A stretch of 64,000 bases of DNA from Massilia alkalitolerans DSM 17462 (GCF_000427785.1 NZ_ATYR01000015.1:62001-126000); one strand, 5' to 3'. Positions 40,627 through 49,251 are shown, numbered from the stretch's first letter. Numbers and translations are program-made. Notes: generated by a model not told the origin, from the letters alone.

Positions 40627-41085
40627 TTAGCTCGGAACGTCTTCCAGCTGCAAAGGCGAGCCGGTGAGGTATTCAGGGAAGTTGTCCGGCATTGGCGGAA
40701 TGCTCGCCGGGTCGACCGGATGCCCTGAAGGTGCTTGCCTGGTCCTGTGCCCGAAGAAGGATGCGCCGCTGCTAGCGGGCGCAGCAGACGCCAGTCCAGC
40801 GCCAGCGCCAGCGCGCACGATGCGCGAGACGCGGTCGGGCGCGGCGACAGCGACGTTCTGGCCAGTCTCACAGTCATACTCCAGGCGGCCTCCCACGCTG
40901 ACGATGTCGCCGGTGGCGAAGCCAGTTCCAGGGGTGGAGACCAGTTTGATCAGGCCCGCATCGCGAAGTTGAACGGAGACCAAAGATTTGACTGGGCCGG
41001 CGCCGCCGATGAGCAAGGTGAGGCTGCGCGGAGTGCTGGTGATGCGCTCGATTCGCCCGACTGCAACAAAGCTGTTCTCATTCAT
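40627..41085 (-). CDS. SSB-like OB-fold protein
   Basis: 152 residues. The N-terminal 90 residues resemble a single-strand DNA-binding OB fold (NSFVAVGRIERI, KSLVSVQLRDAG, GDIVSVGGRLEYDCETGQNVAVAA). A disordered linker follows, then an acidic end (LQLEDVPS). The classical DDIPF tip is not present, so interaction with host SSB partners is uncertain. It is divergent from the dotJ operon across a 196-nt region that contains the TTAGGT palindrome. A plasmid SSB would protect incoming single strands. Confidence 0.55.
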   Translation of the reverse strand: MNENSFVAVGRIERITSTPRSLTLLIGGAGPVKSLVSVQLRDAGLIKLVSTPGTGFATGDIVSVGGRLEYDCETGQNVAVAAPDRVSRIVRAGAGAGLASAAPASSGASFFGHRTRQAPSGHPVDPASIPPMPDNFPEYLTGSPLQLEDVPS

Positions 41086-41171
41086 AAAATTTTTTTGTGT
41101 TGTTACGTTCTATTAGTATGGCACAAAAATGCATTCATGAAGATAGAAACGTGGATTACGCCTATTCTGCA

Positions 41172-41201
41172 GGCGTTAGGTAGGTCCTGACACCTAATGC
41201 C
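41172..41201. promoter_or_regulatory. Palindrome TTAGGT-N10-ACCTAA (copy B)
   Basis: Arms GGCGTTAGGT (41172-41181) and ACCTAATGCC (41192-41201) pair at 9 of 10 positions around a 10-nt centre, as in copy A at 24302. It lies between the divergent ssb-like and dotJ-like genes, so one bound regulator could control both. Confidence 0.6.
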
Positions 41202-41281
41202 CTGACGTTGACCATAGATAAGCTTTATGAAATGATCTTGCCTGAAGACAATAAAACGTCGATTTCTATCAGGGAGTTGCA

Positions 41282-41542
41282 GTGCCAGCAGTAGAGCAGA
41301 GCAGTGTCGAGCAGGTGGTCGAGAGCGATTACGAAACCTACCTCAAGCAGCGGTCCCTGAACGCTGCTCTGGCCAAAGTAGTGGTGTTCGCGGGCGTCTG
41401 GTTTGTACTGGGCGCCCTTGCTGTTGGTGTCGCAGTTTTCAGTCGCCCAGATCCCGGTCTTGTTGGCATGGATTCCAACGGCCGCGAATACCCTCTGGTC
41501 GTAACCAAGATGGTCACCAATACGCCAGGAGCCAAGCAATAA
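41282..41542 (+). CDS. DotJ-like small type IVB inner-membrane protein
   Basis: 86 residues with a GTG start (AGGGAG five nt upstream). It has a single membrane helix (VVVFAGVWFVLGALAVGVAVF) and then SNGREYPLVVTK, which parallels the start of the next gene, DotI (PAGRFYPVLSLTK). In Legionella DotJ is a short DotI paralogue lacking the periplasmic domain, and the same relation holds here. Its stop overlaps the dotI start (TAATG). Confidence 0.7.
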   Translation: MPAVEQSSVEQVVESDYETYLKQRSLNAALAKVVVFAGVWFVLGALAVGVAVFSRPDPGLVGMDSNGREYPLVVTKMVTNTPGAKQ

Positions 41543-42207
41543 TGTCGAGCCAGCAAAATGCTGCGGATCTGTTCGGAATCGATCTGCATAAAGAGGTGAC
41601 GCGCCTGCGTGAGCTGAATACCAAGCTCGTCGGCGGGGCGGCACTGGGTTTCGTCGCCGGTACTCTCGGTCTCATTGTGGGCATCATGGGAATGACCAGC
41701 AAGCCAGAGCGCGAGCGCGTGGCTCTCGACCCTGCGGGCCGCTTCTACCCAGTGCTTTCGCTTACGAAGAACGATCCGCCTGACGCGCGAATCACCCGCA
41801 TGGCTGGCGACTGCATCAACGGGCTGTTCAATCACGCCTTCCACAACTTTCAAAGCACTGTGGAGCGCTCGATCGGTGAGTGCTTCACTGGCGGCGGCAC
41901 CGAATCGGTCCGCCAGGTCCTCGAGCCGTTCCTGAAGAAGATGAAGGATAGCAACGCCAACCTGGCCGGAAGCTTCGTCATCCAGCCCTTCATCAATGCG
42001 CGAAGTGTGGCCGGCACTGGAGCCTCCGCGCGCAACGTCTTTCATGTTCAAGGTGTCATCGATATCGGGTATCGTGGCGGGAAGGCAAACACGACGTCGC
42101 GGCCAGTGTCTTACGCATTCCAATCAGACATCGTGAGGGTGTCATACGATTCGCACATCGAAGGGATTCGCCTTCAAAATGTCGTCCTGGTCCCCTGGCA
42201 GCCCTAA
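41542..42207 (+). CDS. traM: DotI/IcmL/TraM, type IVB inner-membrane protein
   Basis: 221 residues. N-terminal membrane helix (GGAALGFVAGTLGLIVGIMGM) and periplasmic domain with TYPLTLTK-like PAGRFYPVLSLTK and two Cys (GDCINGLFN, GECFTGG). Matches IcmL/DotI/TraM in size and in its place before DotH and DotG. Together with DotJ it forms an inner-membrane complex, possibly with a VirB8-like role. Confidence 0.85.
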   Translation: MSSQQNAADLFGIDLHKEVTRLRELNTKLVGGAALGFVAGTLGLIVGIMGMTSKPERERVALDPAGRFYPVLSLTKNDPPDARITRMAGDCINGLFNHAFHNFQSTVERSIGECFTGGGTESVRQVLEPFLKKMKDSNANLAGSFVIQPFINARSVAGTGASARNVFHVQGVIDIGYRGGKANTTSRPVSYAFQSDIVRVSYDSHIEGIRLQNVVLVPWQP

Positions 42208-42241
42208 GCCGACCAGTCTTGCAGAAGAGGAAGTTTTACGG

Positions 42242-42526
42242 ATGAATATTACAACCACGGTGTTGAGCCAAGCGGAACTGGATTCCATGGCAGGGGCGGA
42301 CGAGGTTAAGGTTATTGAGCTGTGCCAGGTCGAGCATGAGCGCGTCCTGCTCGAGCACCCGGAGTACGCCGATTGGATCGAGGACATCGACCCCTACGTC
42401 TGCCCTCGCCAGGAGCTGATCGACGCTTTGCGTAAAGCGCCTAACGGCTTCGTGCGCCAGTACCTGTTCTCCATCTTCGCTTTCCGCCAGAGCATCAATC
42501 TCGTTGCCGGCCGTAGTTTTCTCTGA
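42242..42526 (+). CDS. Small hypothetical protein in the tra operon
   Basis: 94 residues from the ATG at 42242, between dotI and dotH with short gaps. No signal peptide. It has a helical look and acidic segments (HPEYADWIEDIDPYVCPRQE). No known Dot/Icm counterpart is recognised. It could be a cytoplasmic accessory or lineage-specific regulator. Confidence 0.6.
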   Translation: MNITTTVLSQAELDSMAGADEVKVIELCQVEHERVLLEHPEYADWIEDIDPYVCPRQELIDALRKAPNGFVRQYLFSIFAFRQSINLVAGRSFL

Positions 42527-42537
42527 AGGTCCCCCCA

Positions 42538-43671
42538 ATGAACTTAAAAGCATCCGTCGTGGCTTTGTCGGCCTGTGCTTGTTCTGTTGTATGCGCACAA
42601 AACGTACAAGGTGCCGCCACGGCCCAGCCTGCGCCGTCGCGCGCAGCCGTCGTCGAAAATTTTCCTACCCGAGAAGCAGCACAGGAGAACTGGCAGCGGC
42701 TCGACCCTCCCAAGCGCAGTCAAGTTGCGAGTGGCCCGTCGGGAGACATCGGTCCATCCGGCGCCGGCCCGCGAGCTGGCGCCCAGGGTAGCGGTCGCCG
42801 TGTCGTCGGAGGCCCTTTGCCAGATCCTAAGTTGCCGGCCACCGACTATGCAGCCGAAGCGAGCAATCGCGTCTCACCCATGACCCCGCAGGAGATCCGT
42901 GAATTCGGCGAGTCGATGGTGGAGACTGCGCGTGCGATGGCTGAGACGCCGGGCGGACCGTACACGGTTCGGGGCAGCAGGATCATGCAGATTAGCTTCG
43001 AGCCGAACTCTCGCCCGCAGACGGTTGAAGTTGCGCTCAACCACGGAGCGCTGATCACCTTCGTTGACCGCTCCGGCTCGCCGCTGATTGTCGACGGCGT
43101 GAAGAGCTTCTCCTACGCATTCGATATCGGCGTGCTCGCGACCGATGAGGTGAAGGAACGTGGTTCATCGACAGTTGAAGTATCGGCGAAAGCAATCAGC
43201 GGCCAGGGCAACATGATGATCCGCTTGGCTGGTGTCCCTAATCCCATCCTCCTCCAAGTGCGCGTTGGCAGCACCAGCAAGACGGTCGATAGCGTCATCC
43301 AGGCTGTCGTTCCCGTGCTGACTGCGGCGAAGACCGTCCTGCCGGGTGATCGCCTTGAGGCCGATGGCGGCACCCAGGTTGGCGAAATGCAGGGCTTCCT
43401 GATGGGCATCCCGCCGGAAGGTGCCGTGGAGGTAAAAGTCAACCAGGTCGCATCGACTCTGGCCTGGATGTGGCGTGGCCATCTCTACATGCGCACGCCA
43501 CACACGATTTTCAGCCCTGGCTGGTTTAGCCGCCAGGCCGCCGTCGACGGTACTGCCGTCTACAAAATGCCGTACACGTCCCTGGTTCGCATGGGTGTCG
43601 ATGGTCGTGAAGTCAACGCTGTGCTCGAGCTGCCGTACATCCCGCCAGTCGCAAGCCGCACTAAATCGTAA
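42538..43671 (+). CDS. traN: DotH/IcmK/TraN, type IVB outer-membrane core protein
   Basis: 377 residues with a signal peptide (SVVALSACACSVVCAQ). The C-terminal half is the DotH/TraN domain: ISFEPNSRPQTVEVALNHG, ITFVDRSGSPLIVDG and the closing NAVLELPY. The N-terminal part is disordered (Gly/Pro/Ala-rich). DotH relies on DotC and DotD, encoded at the other end of this window, for outer-membrane localisation. Confidence 0.87.
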   Translation: MNLKASVVALSACACSVVCAQNVQGAATAQPAPSRAAVVENFPTREAAQENWQRLDPPKRSQVASGPSGDIGPSGAGPRAGAQGSGRRVVGGPLPDPKLPATDYAAEASNRVSPMTPQEIREFGESMVETARAMAETPGGPYTVRGSRIMQISFEPNSRPQTVEVALNHGALITFVDRSGSPLIVDGVKSFSYAFDIGVLATDEVKERGSSTVEVSAKAISGQGNMMIRLAGVPNPILLQVRVGSTSKTVDSVIQAVVPVLTAAKTVLPGDRLEADGGTQVGEMQGFLMGIPPEGAVEVKVNQVASTLAWMWRGHLYMRTPHTIFSPGWFSRQAAVDGTAVYKMPYTSLVRMGVDGREVNAVLELPYIPPVASRTKS

Positions 43672-43686
43672 CTGAAGAAGGAAATC

Positions 43687-44955
43687 ATGGATTCGAACGA
43701 CACCACGGCACCGGGCGCCGCACCGGTCTCGAATGATGCGATTGGCGGCGCAGGTGCTGAGCCAAAACCGAGCAAGCCACGCTGGGACCCCAAGGGCAAA
43801 CGCAACATGATGATCGTCGGCGGGGTAGTCGTTACCGCGTTTTCGTTGCTGATCGTCCTGTTCTCCGGCGGTGAGAGTGCTGAGGAAAAGAAGCCTTCGA
43901 ACGTCGTCGAAGCGCCGGCGGAGGCCATCCCAGGCACGATGCTGAGCGAGGCCGACCGTGAGGAGTTGCGCAAACAGGAAAATGCGCGGATCGCCGCGGC
44001 GCTCAGTGGCGGCCAGAGCGCGATCGGTAACACACCTCCGGTGAGCACCGTGTCAACCCCTTCGATCCAGCAGCAGCCAGGTGAAGTGCGACTGGATCAA
44101 CAGCCACAGCAGCCGCCGGTCTCTCCAAATTCGGCGCCTACGCAGGCGGCGGCGTCGACCGATCAAGCAAAGGTCGAAGCACTCGAAAAGCAGATGAACC
44201 GAATCATGGATGCGTGGGGCGTCGGTGGCGGTAGCGGCCAGCGTGTCCTGTCGACCTATGTGCGCGAGCCGAGCAAGACTTCTGGCAACGGCAACGGCGC
44301 GCGGGGCGCCCAGGAGCAGGGTAATGGCGGCGCCCAGCACGACAGCGATGACGTCATGGTGATCAAGGCCTACGAACAGCCATACGCCGCGGAGATGATC
44401 AGCGCCACCGACTCGGATACGCCAGGCAAGTTGCGTGCGCGCATCCAGAGCGGGCCACTGGCCGGCGCAGTGCTCACTGGCGCCGCGCGCCGAATCGGTA
44501 CCCAGGGCTTCCAGGCTGACTTCAACACCGCATCCTTCAACGGCCGCACGTTCAAGGTCGTCGCCTACGGGATGGACGGGGAAGTCGCCGGGGACGTGGT
44601 CAAGGGTGAATACGACGGCCGCTACATGCAGCGCTATGTTTTCCCAGTCCTGGCCGAGGGCGTGAAAGCCTACGCCGGCGCGCGAGCACAGGTGGGAACT
44701 ACTGTCATCGCGATCCCGATCCCTGGAGCTGGTGGCGCTGGCATCGTCACCGGCGGCCAGCAAACGCCTACGCCGTCGGCAGAGCAGGCCCGCAACGCCA
44801 TGTACTCGTCGGGCGCGAACCAGGTCTCGCGTGCGCTGGCGACCGGGCCGCAGGACGGCCACGTCACCCTCGCATCGGGTACTCAGATCGGCATCGTCTT
44901 CGAAGAGTCGGTTTATCAGTCCAATCTCGCCGGCCGTGCACGTAATAACAAGTAA
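43687..44955 (+). CDS. traO: DotG/IcmE/TraO, VirB10-like type IVB core protein
   Basis: 422 residues. A membrane helix at about 38-60 (MMIVGGVVVTAFSLLIVLF) follows a short cytoplasmic tail. A Gln/Pro-rich linker comes next. The C-terminal half (TPGKLRARIQSGPLAGAVLTG and GMDGEVAGDVVKGEYDGRYMQR in pieces) is the VirB10/TrbI-like beta-barrel domain. It lacks the long pentapeptide-repeat block of Legionella DotG and is nearer to TraO. It spans both membranes as the channel. Confidence 0.88.
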   Translation: MDSNDTTAPGAAPVSNDAIGGAGAEPKPSKPRWDPKGKRNMMIVGGVVVTAFSLLIVLFSGGESAEEKKPSNVVEAPAEAIPGTMLSEADREELRKQENARIAAALSGGQSAIGNTPPVSTVSTPSIQQQPGEVRLDQQPQQPPVSPNSAPTQAAASTDQAKVEALEKQMNRIMDAWGVGGGSGQRVLSTYVREPSKTSGNGNGARGAQEQGNGGAQHDSDDVMVIKAYEQPYAAEMISATDSDTPGKLRARIQSGPLAGAVLTGAARRIGTQGFQADFNTASFNGRTFKVVAYGMDGEVAGDVVKGEYDGRYMQRYVFPVLAEGVKAYAGARAQVGTTVIAIPIPGAGGAGIVTGGQQTPTPSAEQARNAMYSSGANQVSRALATGPQDGHVTLASGTQIGIVFEESVYQSNLAGRARNNK

Positions 44956-44970
44956 ATAAGGAACCCTAGT

Positions 44971-46017
44971 ATGTCTGACGATCGCCTCTACCCGCCGAAC
45001 CTTGCTGAGCCGAACCTGGGTGACCAGATGGACCCGCTCGGTACCGCTGGCGCCGCAGCGCCGAGCGCGCCAGGGCCTGCACCGGCGGCCGCGAATGTGA
45101 AAATCGGCAAAGTGAAGAAGGAAAAAAAGAAGCTCTCTACCAAGCGGAAGGTGGCATACGGCATCGGTGGCGTGTTCGCTGCACTGCTCGGTCTCGTCGT
45201 GATCGCCGATGCGACAGCGCCGAAAGTCGAGGTGTACCCGCAGCCGACAGCGGCGATGGCAACCGCGGGCAGTTCGATGATGGGCGCAACTCCCGATGAA
45301 GCGGCGACGGTGATGGGCGGCGCGCCGGCAGGTGCACCGGCACCAGCCACGGCACCTGAAGCTGCCGTGGGTCCTGCTCCGTCGCCGGCTGCGGCCGCCT
45401 CCACTCACGCTGCGGCTGCCGTCGCCGCGGCAGCCGGTACGACCGTAGCGCCTTCCCCAAATGGCGCACAGCCAGTCCAGATGGCTTTGGCACAGCCGCA
45501 AGCTGCTGCCGCTCCTGCGCCGGCCCCGGTCCCGACCAAGGCCTCGACACCGGCATCGCCGTCCGAACAGATTGTTCTGGCCAAAGCCAAGCCCGAGCCT
45601 TCGGCGAAGGCGGCGACACCGACCCGTACTGAGGCGGATCTGGCAGCTCGCGTTGCGATGCTCGAACGTCGCCTGGCTCGCTATGAGCGCGCTGAAGCAC
45701 AAGAGCGTGCGCGGGCGAAGGCAGCTGCGCGACGCGCGGCCGCGGTGACGCCGGCACCGGTACAGCACGAGAAATTGAAGGTCGTGGCCCAAGTGGCGCC
45801 GGAACCGAAGAAACCCGTGATCCTGTCCGATGACAGCGTCCGCGTGATCGGTATGTCCACCCGCCATGGCGTGACCAGCGCACTCGTCGACTTTGGCGGG
45901 ATGAAGCACCGCGTGTCGCGTGGTGAATCGCTGCCAGGGCTGGGCACCGTCCAGAACATTGCGGTCGACGCAGCCGGTAATCCGGTTGTTGAGGTCAACG
46001 GCGTTCGCTACCAGTAA
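44971..46017 (+). CDS. traP: DotF/IcmG/TraP-like type IVB inner-membrane protein
   Basis: 348 residues. The membrane helix near 60-80 (YGIGGVFAALLGLVVIAD) follows a Lys-rich cytoplasmic stretch. A very long Ala/Pro linker comes next, then a coiled coil (MLERRLARYERAEAQERAR). The small C-terminal domain (VRVIGMSTRHGVTSALVDFGGMKHRVSRGE) recalls the PilP fold. Position after dotG is that of TraP/DotF. The sequence is too low in complexity for a firm call. Confidence 0.65.
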   Translation: MSDDRLYPPNLAEPNLGDQMDPLGTAGAAAPSAPGPAPAAANVKIGKVKKEKKKLSTKRKVAYGIGGVFAALLGLVVIADATAPKVEVYPQPTAAMATAGSSMMGATPDEAATVMGGAPAGAPAPATAPEAAVGPAPSPAAAASTHAAAAVAAAAGTTVAPSPNGAQPVQMALAQPQAAAAPAPAPVPTKASTPASPSEQIVLAKAKPEPSAKAATPTRTEADLAARVAMLERRLARYERAEAQERARAKAAARRAAAVTPAPVQHEKLKVVAQVAPEPKKPVILSDDSVRVIGMSTRHGVTSALVDFGGMKHRVSRGESLPGLGTVQNIAVDAAGNPVVEVNGVRYQ

Positions 46018-46035
46018 TCGCAAGGAGCAACCGAC

Positions 46036-46539
46036 ATGGACCTCAATACGCTGCTGGCCTCGTTTCATGAAGGGGCGGCTGTCGTCAAGGAGCTGGCGAT
46101 CGCTGTTTGCTCGCTGGCGCTGGGCTGGTTTCTGGTCGGGAGCGCGGCGCACCGCATGACCAGGTGGAACGACGCTCGCCGCACGTATGGGTGGGGGTCT
46201 GTGTCGGCCAGGTTCCTGGTCGGGACCTTCTTCATCAATGCCAATGCGTACATCAACATGCAGGTCCTGACCTGGACCGGCGAGGCGATGCCACTGACGA
46301 ACTCGATGTCGGTTATGCCGGGCGGTGGGGACAGTGTCCCGAAGATGATCCTCCAGTGCGTCCTGGCGTGGATGGCAACCCTGGGTGTGCTGGCCATCAT
46401 CAAAGGCACGCGCCTCATCGTCAAGCTGGGCGACGGTGGGCAGACCCAGGTCGAGGATCCAGGATGGACCGCAGCGGTGTTCATCATCGCAGGCGCGTTC
46501 GGCGTGAACCTCTGGCGTTTCGTTGGCCCAATGATCTAG
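46036..46539 (+). CDS. traQ: TraQ-like (IcmC/DotE-type) polytopic membrane protein
   Basis: 167 residues with four hydrophobic segments (about 17-40, 55-75, 108-128 and 145-162). The topology and size fit TraQ/DotE, a small inner-membrane subunit, and it lies between TraP and TraR as in IncI plasmids. GGAG lies 10 nt upstream. Confidence 0.7.
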   Translation: MDLNTLLASFHEGAAVVKELAIAVCSLALGWFLVGSAAHRMTRWNDARRTYGWGSVSARFLVGTFFINANAYINMQVLTWTGEAMPLTNSMSVMPGGGDSVPKMILQCVLAWMATLGVLAIIKGTRLIVKLGDGGQTQVEDPGWTAAVFIIAGAFGVNLWRFVGPMI

Positions 46540-46571
46540 TTGCAACCACGCAGAAAGAATTCGGCTATACA
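46540..46571 (+). promoter_or_regulatory. Dispersed motif copy 10 with -10 box, upstream of traR
   Basis: TTGCAACCACGC (46540-46551) and TATACA (46566-46571) 20 nt after TTGCAA, 45 nt before the traR ATG. It lies in the 76-nt gap after traQ and would give traR-traU an internal promoter. Confidence 0.65.
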
Positions 46572-46615
46572 CCGGATATGTAGTTAAAAACCACTCTAAT
46601 TAAGGGAAATCCCAA

Positions 46616-46984
46616 ATGAAACTCTCGAAACACTTCCTGAAAGTTGCGGTCCCGGTCTTCGCGATCGGCATGATGGTTGCGGCGCCGGCGCGTGCCGATA
46701 CCCTGTTCGAGCGCCTGCGCACAATCACCAGCAACCTGCCAGTGATCAAGGATCTGGCAATTTACGGCTTCTTCCTGGCCGGCCTCGTTGCGATCGGTTG
46801 GGCCGGTATGGAAATGCTCAAGAAGTCGAAAGGCCGCGCCGGCGAGGACACCAGCTGGGGCAGCATCGGCATCAAATTCATCGCCGGCGCCCTCATGGTC
46901 GCGCTCACCGGCACCACCGACACCATGACGCAGACCTTCGTGGGTACCTCGACCACCTCCAACTCTTCCGTCAACCTGCAGTAA
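46616..46984 (+). CDS. traR: TraR-like (IcmD/DotP-type) small membrane protein
   Basis: 122 residues. Signal peptide ends APARA, then two membrane helices (IYGFFLAGLVAIGWAGMEML and IGIKFIAGALMVALTG). The layout resembles VirB2-type and IcmD/TraR subunits. Preceded by the motif-type promoter, so it may be expressed at a higher level than its neighbours. Confidence 0.7.
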   Translation: MKLSKHFLKVAVPVFAIGMMVAAPARADTLFERLRTITSNLPVIKDLAIYGFFLAGLVAIGWAGMEMLKKSKGRAGEDTSWGSIGIKFIAGALMVALTGTTDTMTQTFVGTSTTSNSSVNLQ

Positions 46985-46989
46985 GCAAG

Positions 46990-47673
46990 ATGTCGGAACT
47001 CGTACCAGGCGTCAGCCGAAACACTTTCCGGGATCACGATCCGCAAGCGGAGGTGGCGGACGCCGCCTACCGTGCGAAACGTCCTTCGGTGCTGCAGCGC
47101 GCGTCGTACACATGCCAAGCATGCGGAGTGAAGTCGGGGAGCGGCCTGGAGGTGCACCACAAGGACTGCAATCACGCCAACAACGCGGATGAGAACTTCT
47201 CGCCGCAATGTGTGTTTTGCCATCCGGTCAACCATATCGGCGAGCTCGCCAGCCGTCTGGTTCGTGCAGACGAATCCGAGCTCGCCGGGGGTGCGTCGCA
47301 CTTGGCGTACCTGCCGGACCTGCAGCAGTCTGACCTCTCGCACTTGATGCGCACCATCGGCCACGTGCTGGCCTCTTCGGATGCATCCGAAGAGGCGAAG
47401 GCCGATGCGCGAATGCTCCACGCCAGCTTGCTCGAGTACTCCCACTACATCGAGTCTGTGTGGGGGTCGTCCAAGGCCTCGCACTTTGCAATCGCGCTGA
47501 AAGAGGTGAGCGAGCCAGTGTACGCGGGCCGCGCGGAGCCGATGAAGGGGCTGCGGGTTGTTTTTGGGCTCGGTGTGATCGCGAAGCAAGCGAAGAAGTT
47601 CGCTGACGAATTCGCGTCGCTGCCGATGTCCTCTTGGCCGTCGATCTTCACTCGACGCACGGCCGCTAGATAA
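46990..47673 (+). CDS. traT: IcmJ/DotN (TraT)-family protein with zinc-binding Cys/His
   Basis: 227 residues from the ATG at 46990, 5 nt after traR. It has an HNH-like metal site: TCQACG, LEVHHKDCNHANNADENF and PQCVFCH, as in IcmJ/DotN. DotN binds the coupling complex DotL/DotM in Legionella. IncI plasmids encode the counterpart traT just before traU. The rest is helical. The coupling protein itself is not in this window. Confidence 0.8.
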   Translation: MSELVPGVSRNTFRDHDPQAEVADAAYRAKRPSVLQRASYTCQACGVKSGSGLEVHHKDCNHANNADENFSPQCVFCHPVNHIGELASRLVRADESELAGGASHLAYLPDLQQSDLSHLMRTIGHVLASSDASEEAKADARMLHASLLEYSHYIESVWGSSKASHFAIALKEVSEPVYAGRAEPMKGLRVVFGLGVIAKQAKKFADEFASLPMSSWPSIFTRRTAAR

Positions 47674-47705
47674 GAATTAATGAAGCACGGAAGCACAGGG
47701 ATCTG

Positions 47706-48986
47706 ATGTTTGAGCTGAATGTAACGCACCGCAAGGCGGCGCAGGCGGAACCGAAGCCGTCACCTCGCGAGGTGGCCGAGAAGCTCATGGTTGGTATCGT
47801 CCTTCACGATAACCGCAACACGCTCGCGGAAGGGTGGGCGTTCCTCCCGCACCGCGAGCCGTTTCGTGTGCGTGGCCTGTACGACCTGCCGAATGACGTC
47901 CTGTGGATCTCATCGGGCGACTTCCAGGACTTCCGCAAGCTCGGCGGCGCACAGATGCACCATGTGCGGCGCACGGGCTACTTGGGCCTGAAACTGTCCG
48001 AGATCGCCACCGACTTCGGCATCCGGATCGACGGGCACCATGCGCTCGAAGGCGGCAAAGCCCTGGTGGTCTATGTCCAGCATGCCGTGCGAATGGCCGT
48101 CGAGGTCTACAAGCTGGATGACCCGACCCGCAACCTCCAGGACGACACCCTAGTGGCCACGATCAGCAAGGCCCTGCCTCCGACATCACCGTCCAAGGAT
48201 ATGCTGCTGCGCAAGCTCTCGTCCGCATACCAGAGCTGGTCGTCGAAATACACGCCCTTCATGGATAACTGCGTTCGCGTGCGCCTGCGCTTTAACCGCA
48301 TGCCATACGCTGAATGGCTGTTGAGTAATCCGGTCCCCGATTCGGGATGGTCTCATGCGCTGTCCGACGTTGGCTTCGACCACGATGCGGTCATGGCCGG
48401 CACCTTCCCGCCGACCTTGATCGAGTGTGTCGTGGAGCTCGACGGCGTGCCAGCTGAGCTGGCGGGTCTGATCGCCTACGGCTTCGGCGCATCGCGGCAG
48501 CGCTCCAAGCGCAGCTGGATGACGGACGTCGAGTATCGCTGGGTGAGCCGCTACGCCCGAGTCCACGTGAAGTCGTACCTGGTGTCGTTGACGTGTCTGC
48601 CGCTGCCTTCGGGCTGCCAACTGCCGTCGGGCCTTACCCAGGATCGTCTAATCAAGGCTCTGCCGGCTACCGGACTCGTGTCTTATGTCCACTGCCAAGC
48701 GCTGATGGCGGCGAAGTACTCGCGTGTGACCAACGACCAGGAATACGACGTACATGCCACGTGGTTACGCGCGCACGACCGAGCAATTTGTTTCGAAGCC
48801 GCTCTACGCATGCAGCAGGCCGGGTTCCAAGTCTCCGGGTACGGAAACGGCTCGGTCATGGTCAACGTCGATCGCGAAAAGCTGGTCGAGCTGGAGCAGG
48901 CCGCGATTGCGAACGACTTCACGATGCCGCGCTGGAATGCGCTTCTACAGGAGTTTGGCTATGTTAGCCCCGATCATTCCCATTGA
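47706..48986 (+). CDS. Unknown protein between IcmJ and DotO genes
   Basis: 426 residues with no signal peptide or membrane helix. An alpha/beta composition is visible with strands such as VLWISSGDFQDFRKLG and FRVRGLYDLPNDVL, and the C-terminal region looks domain-like (VSYVHCQALMAAKYS). The strict operon position suggests a role in the transfer machinery. I find no Dot/Icm counterpart by motif. It overlaps the next gene by 26 nt. Confidence 0.65.
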   Translation: MFELNVTHRKAAQAEPKPSPREVAEKLMVGIVLHDNRNTLAEGWAFLPHREPFRVRGLYDLPNDVLWISSGDFQDFRKLGGAQMHHVRRTGYLGLKLSEIATDFGIRIDGHHALEGGKALVVYVQHAVRMAVEVYKLDDPTRNLQDDTLVATISKALPPTSPSKDMLLRKLSSAYQSWSSKYTPFMDNCVRVRLRFNRMPYAEWLLSNPVPDSGWSHALSDVGFDHDAVMAGTFPPTLIECVVELDGVPAELAGLIAYGFGASRQRSKRSWMTDVEYRWVSRYARVHVKSYLVSLTCLPLPSGCQLPSGLTQDRLIKALPATGLVSYVHCQALMAAKYSRVTNDQEYDVHATWLRAHDRAICFEAALRMQQAGFQVSGYGNGSVMVNVDREKLVELEQAAIANDFTMPRWNALLQEFGYVSPDHSH

Positions 48987-49251
48987 TCCCCTCGATCGGG
49001 CGATCAGCCAGATTGTCTGGCGGTTGCCGCTTGAGCTGACCGCGGAGATGGATGCCATCTTCCATTTGACCCCGGTCCAGCGGATCCAGCGCCTGATGGA
49101 GATCATCACCACGGCCGCGAAGCGTGATCCCAAAATCGTCGAGGTCCTGCGTCAGCCGGATGTGCTGCCAGGTCTCAAGCAGATTGCAGACGATCGCCGG
49201 GCCGAGCAAGACCTGGTTGCCCAGCAGCAGAGCCCGGCACGCGCGCCGTAG
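48961..49251 (+). CDS. Small helical protein before the DotO ATPase
   Basis: 96 residues from the ATG at 48961, starting inside the end of the previous gene. Mostly helical (LELTAEMDAIFHLTPVQRIQ, RIQRLMEIITTAAKRD). It has a charged C-terminus. No signal peptide. Unknown family. The overlap implies coupled translation with its neighbour. Confidence 0.6.
   Translation: MLAPIIPIDPLDRAISQIVWRLPLELTAEMDAIFHLTPVQRIQRLMEIITTAAKRDPKIVEVLRQPDVLPGLKQIADDRRAEQDLVAQQQSPARAP

Noticed and set aside
42250..42262. ACAACCACGG in the small gene between dotI and dotH
   Set aside because: It is inside coding sequence (Thr-Thr-Thr codons) and has no -10 box.
44053..46572. An 839-codon open frame on the minus strand
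   Set aside because: It covers dotG, the dotF-like gene and traQ in antisense, with Arg/Cys-rich low-complexity content. It is a shadow.
47164..47176. TGCAATCACGCC, resembling the dispersed motif
   Set aside because: It is in the coding sequence of the IcmJ gene, codes the Cys-Asn-His metal region, and differs at one base. Probably coincidence.
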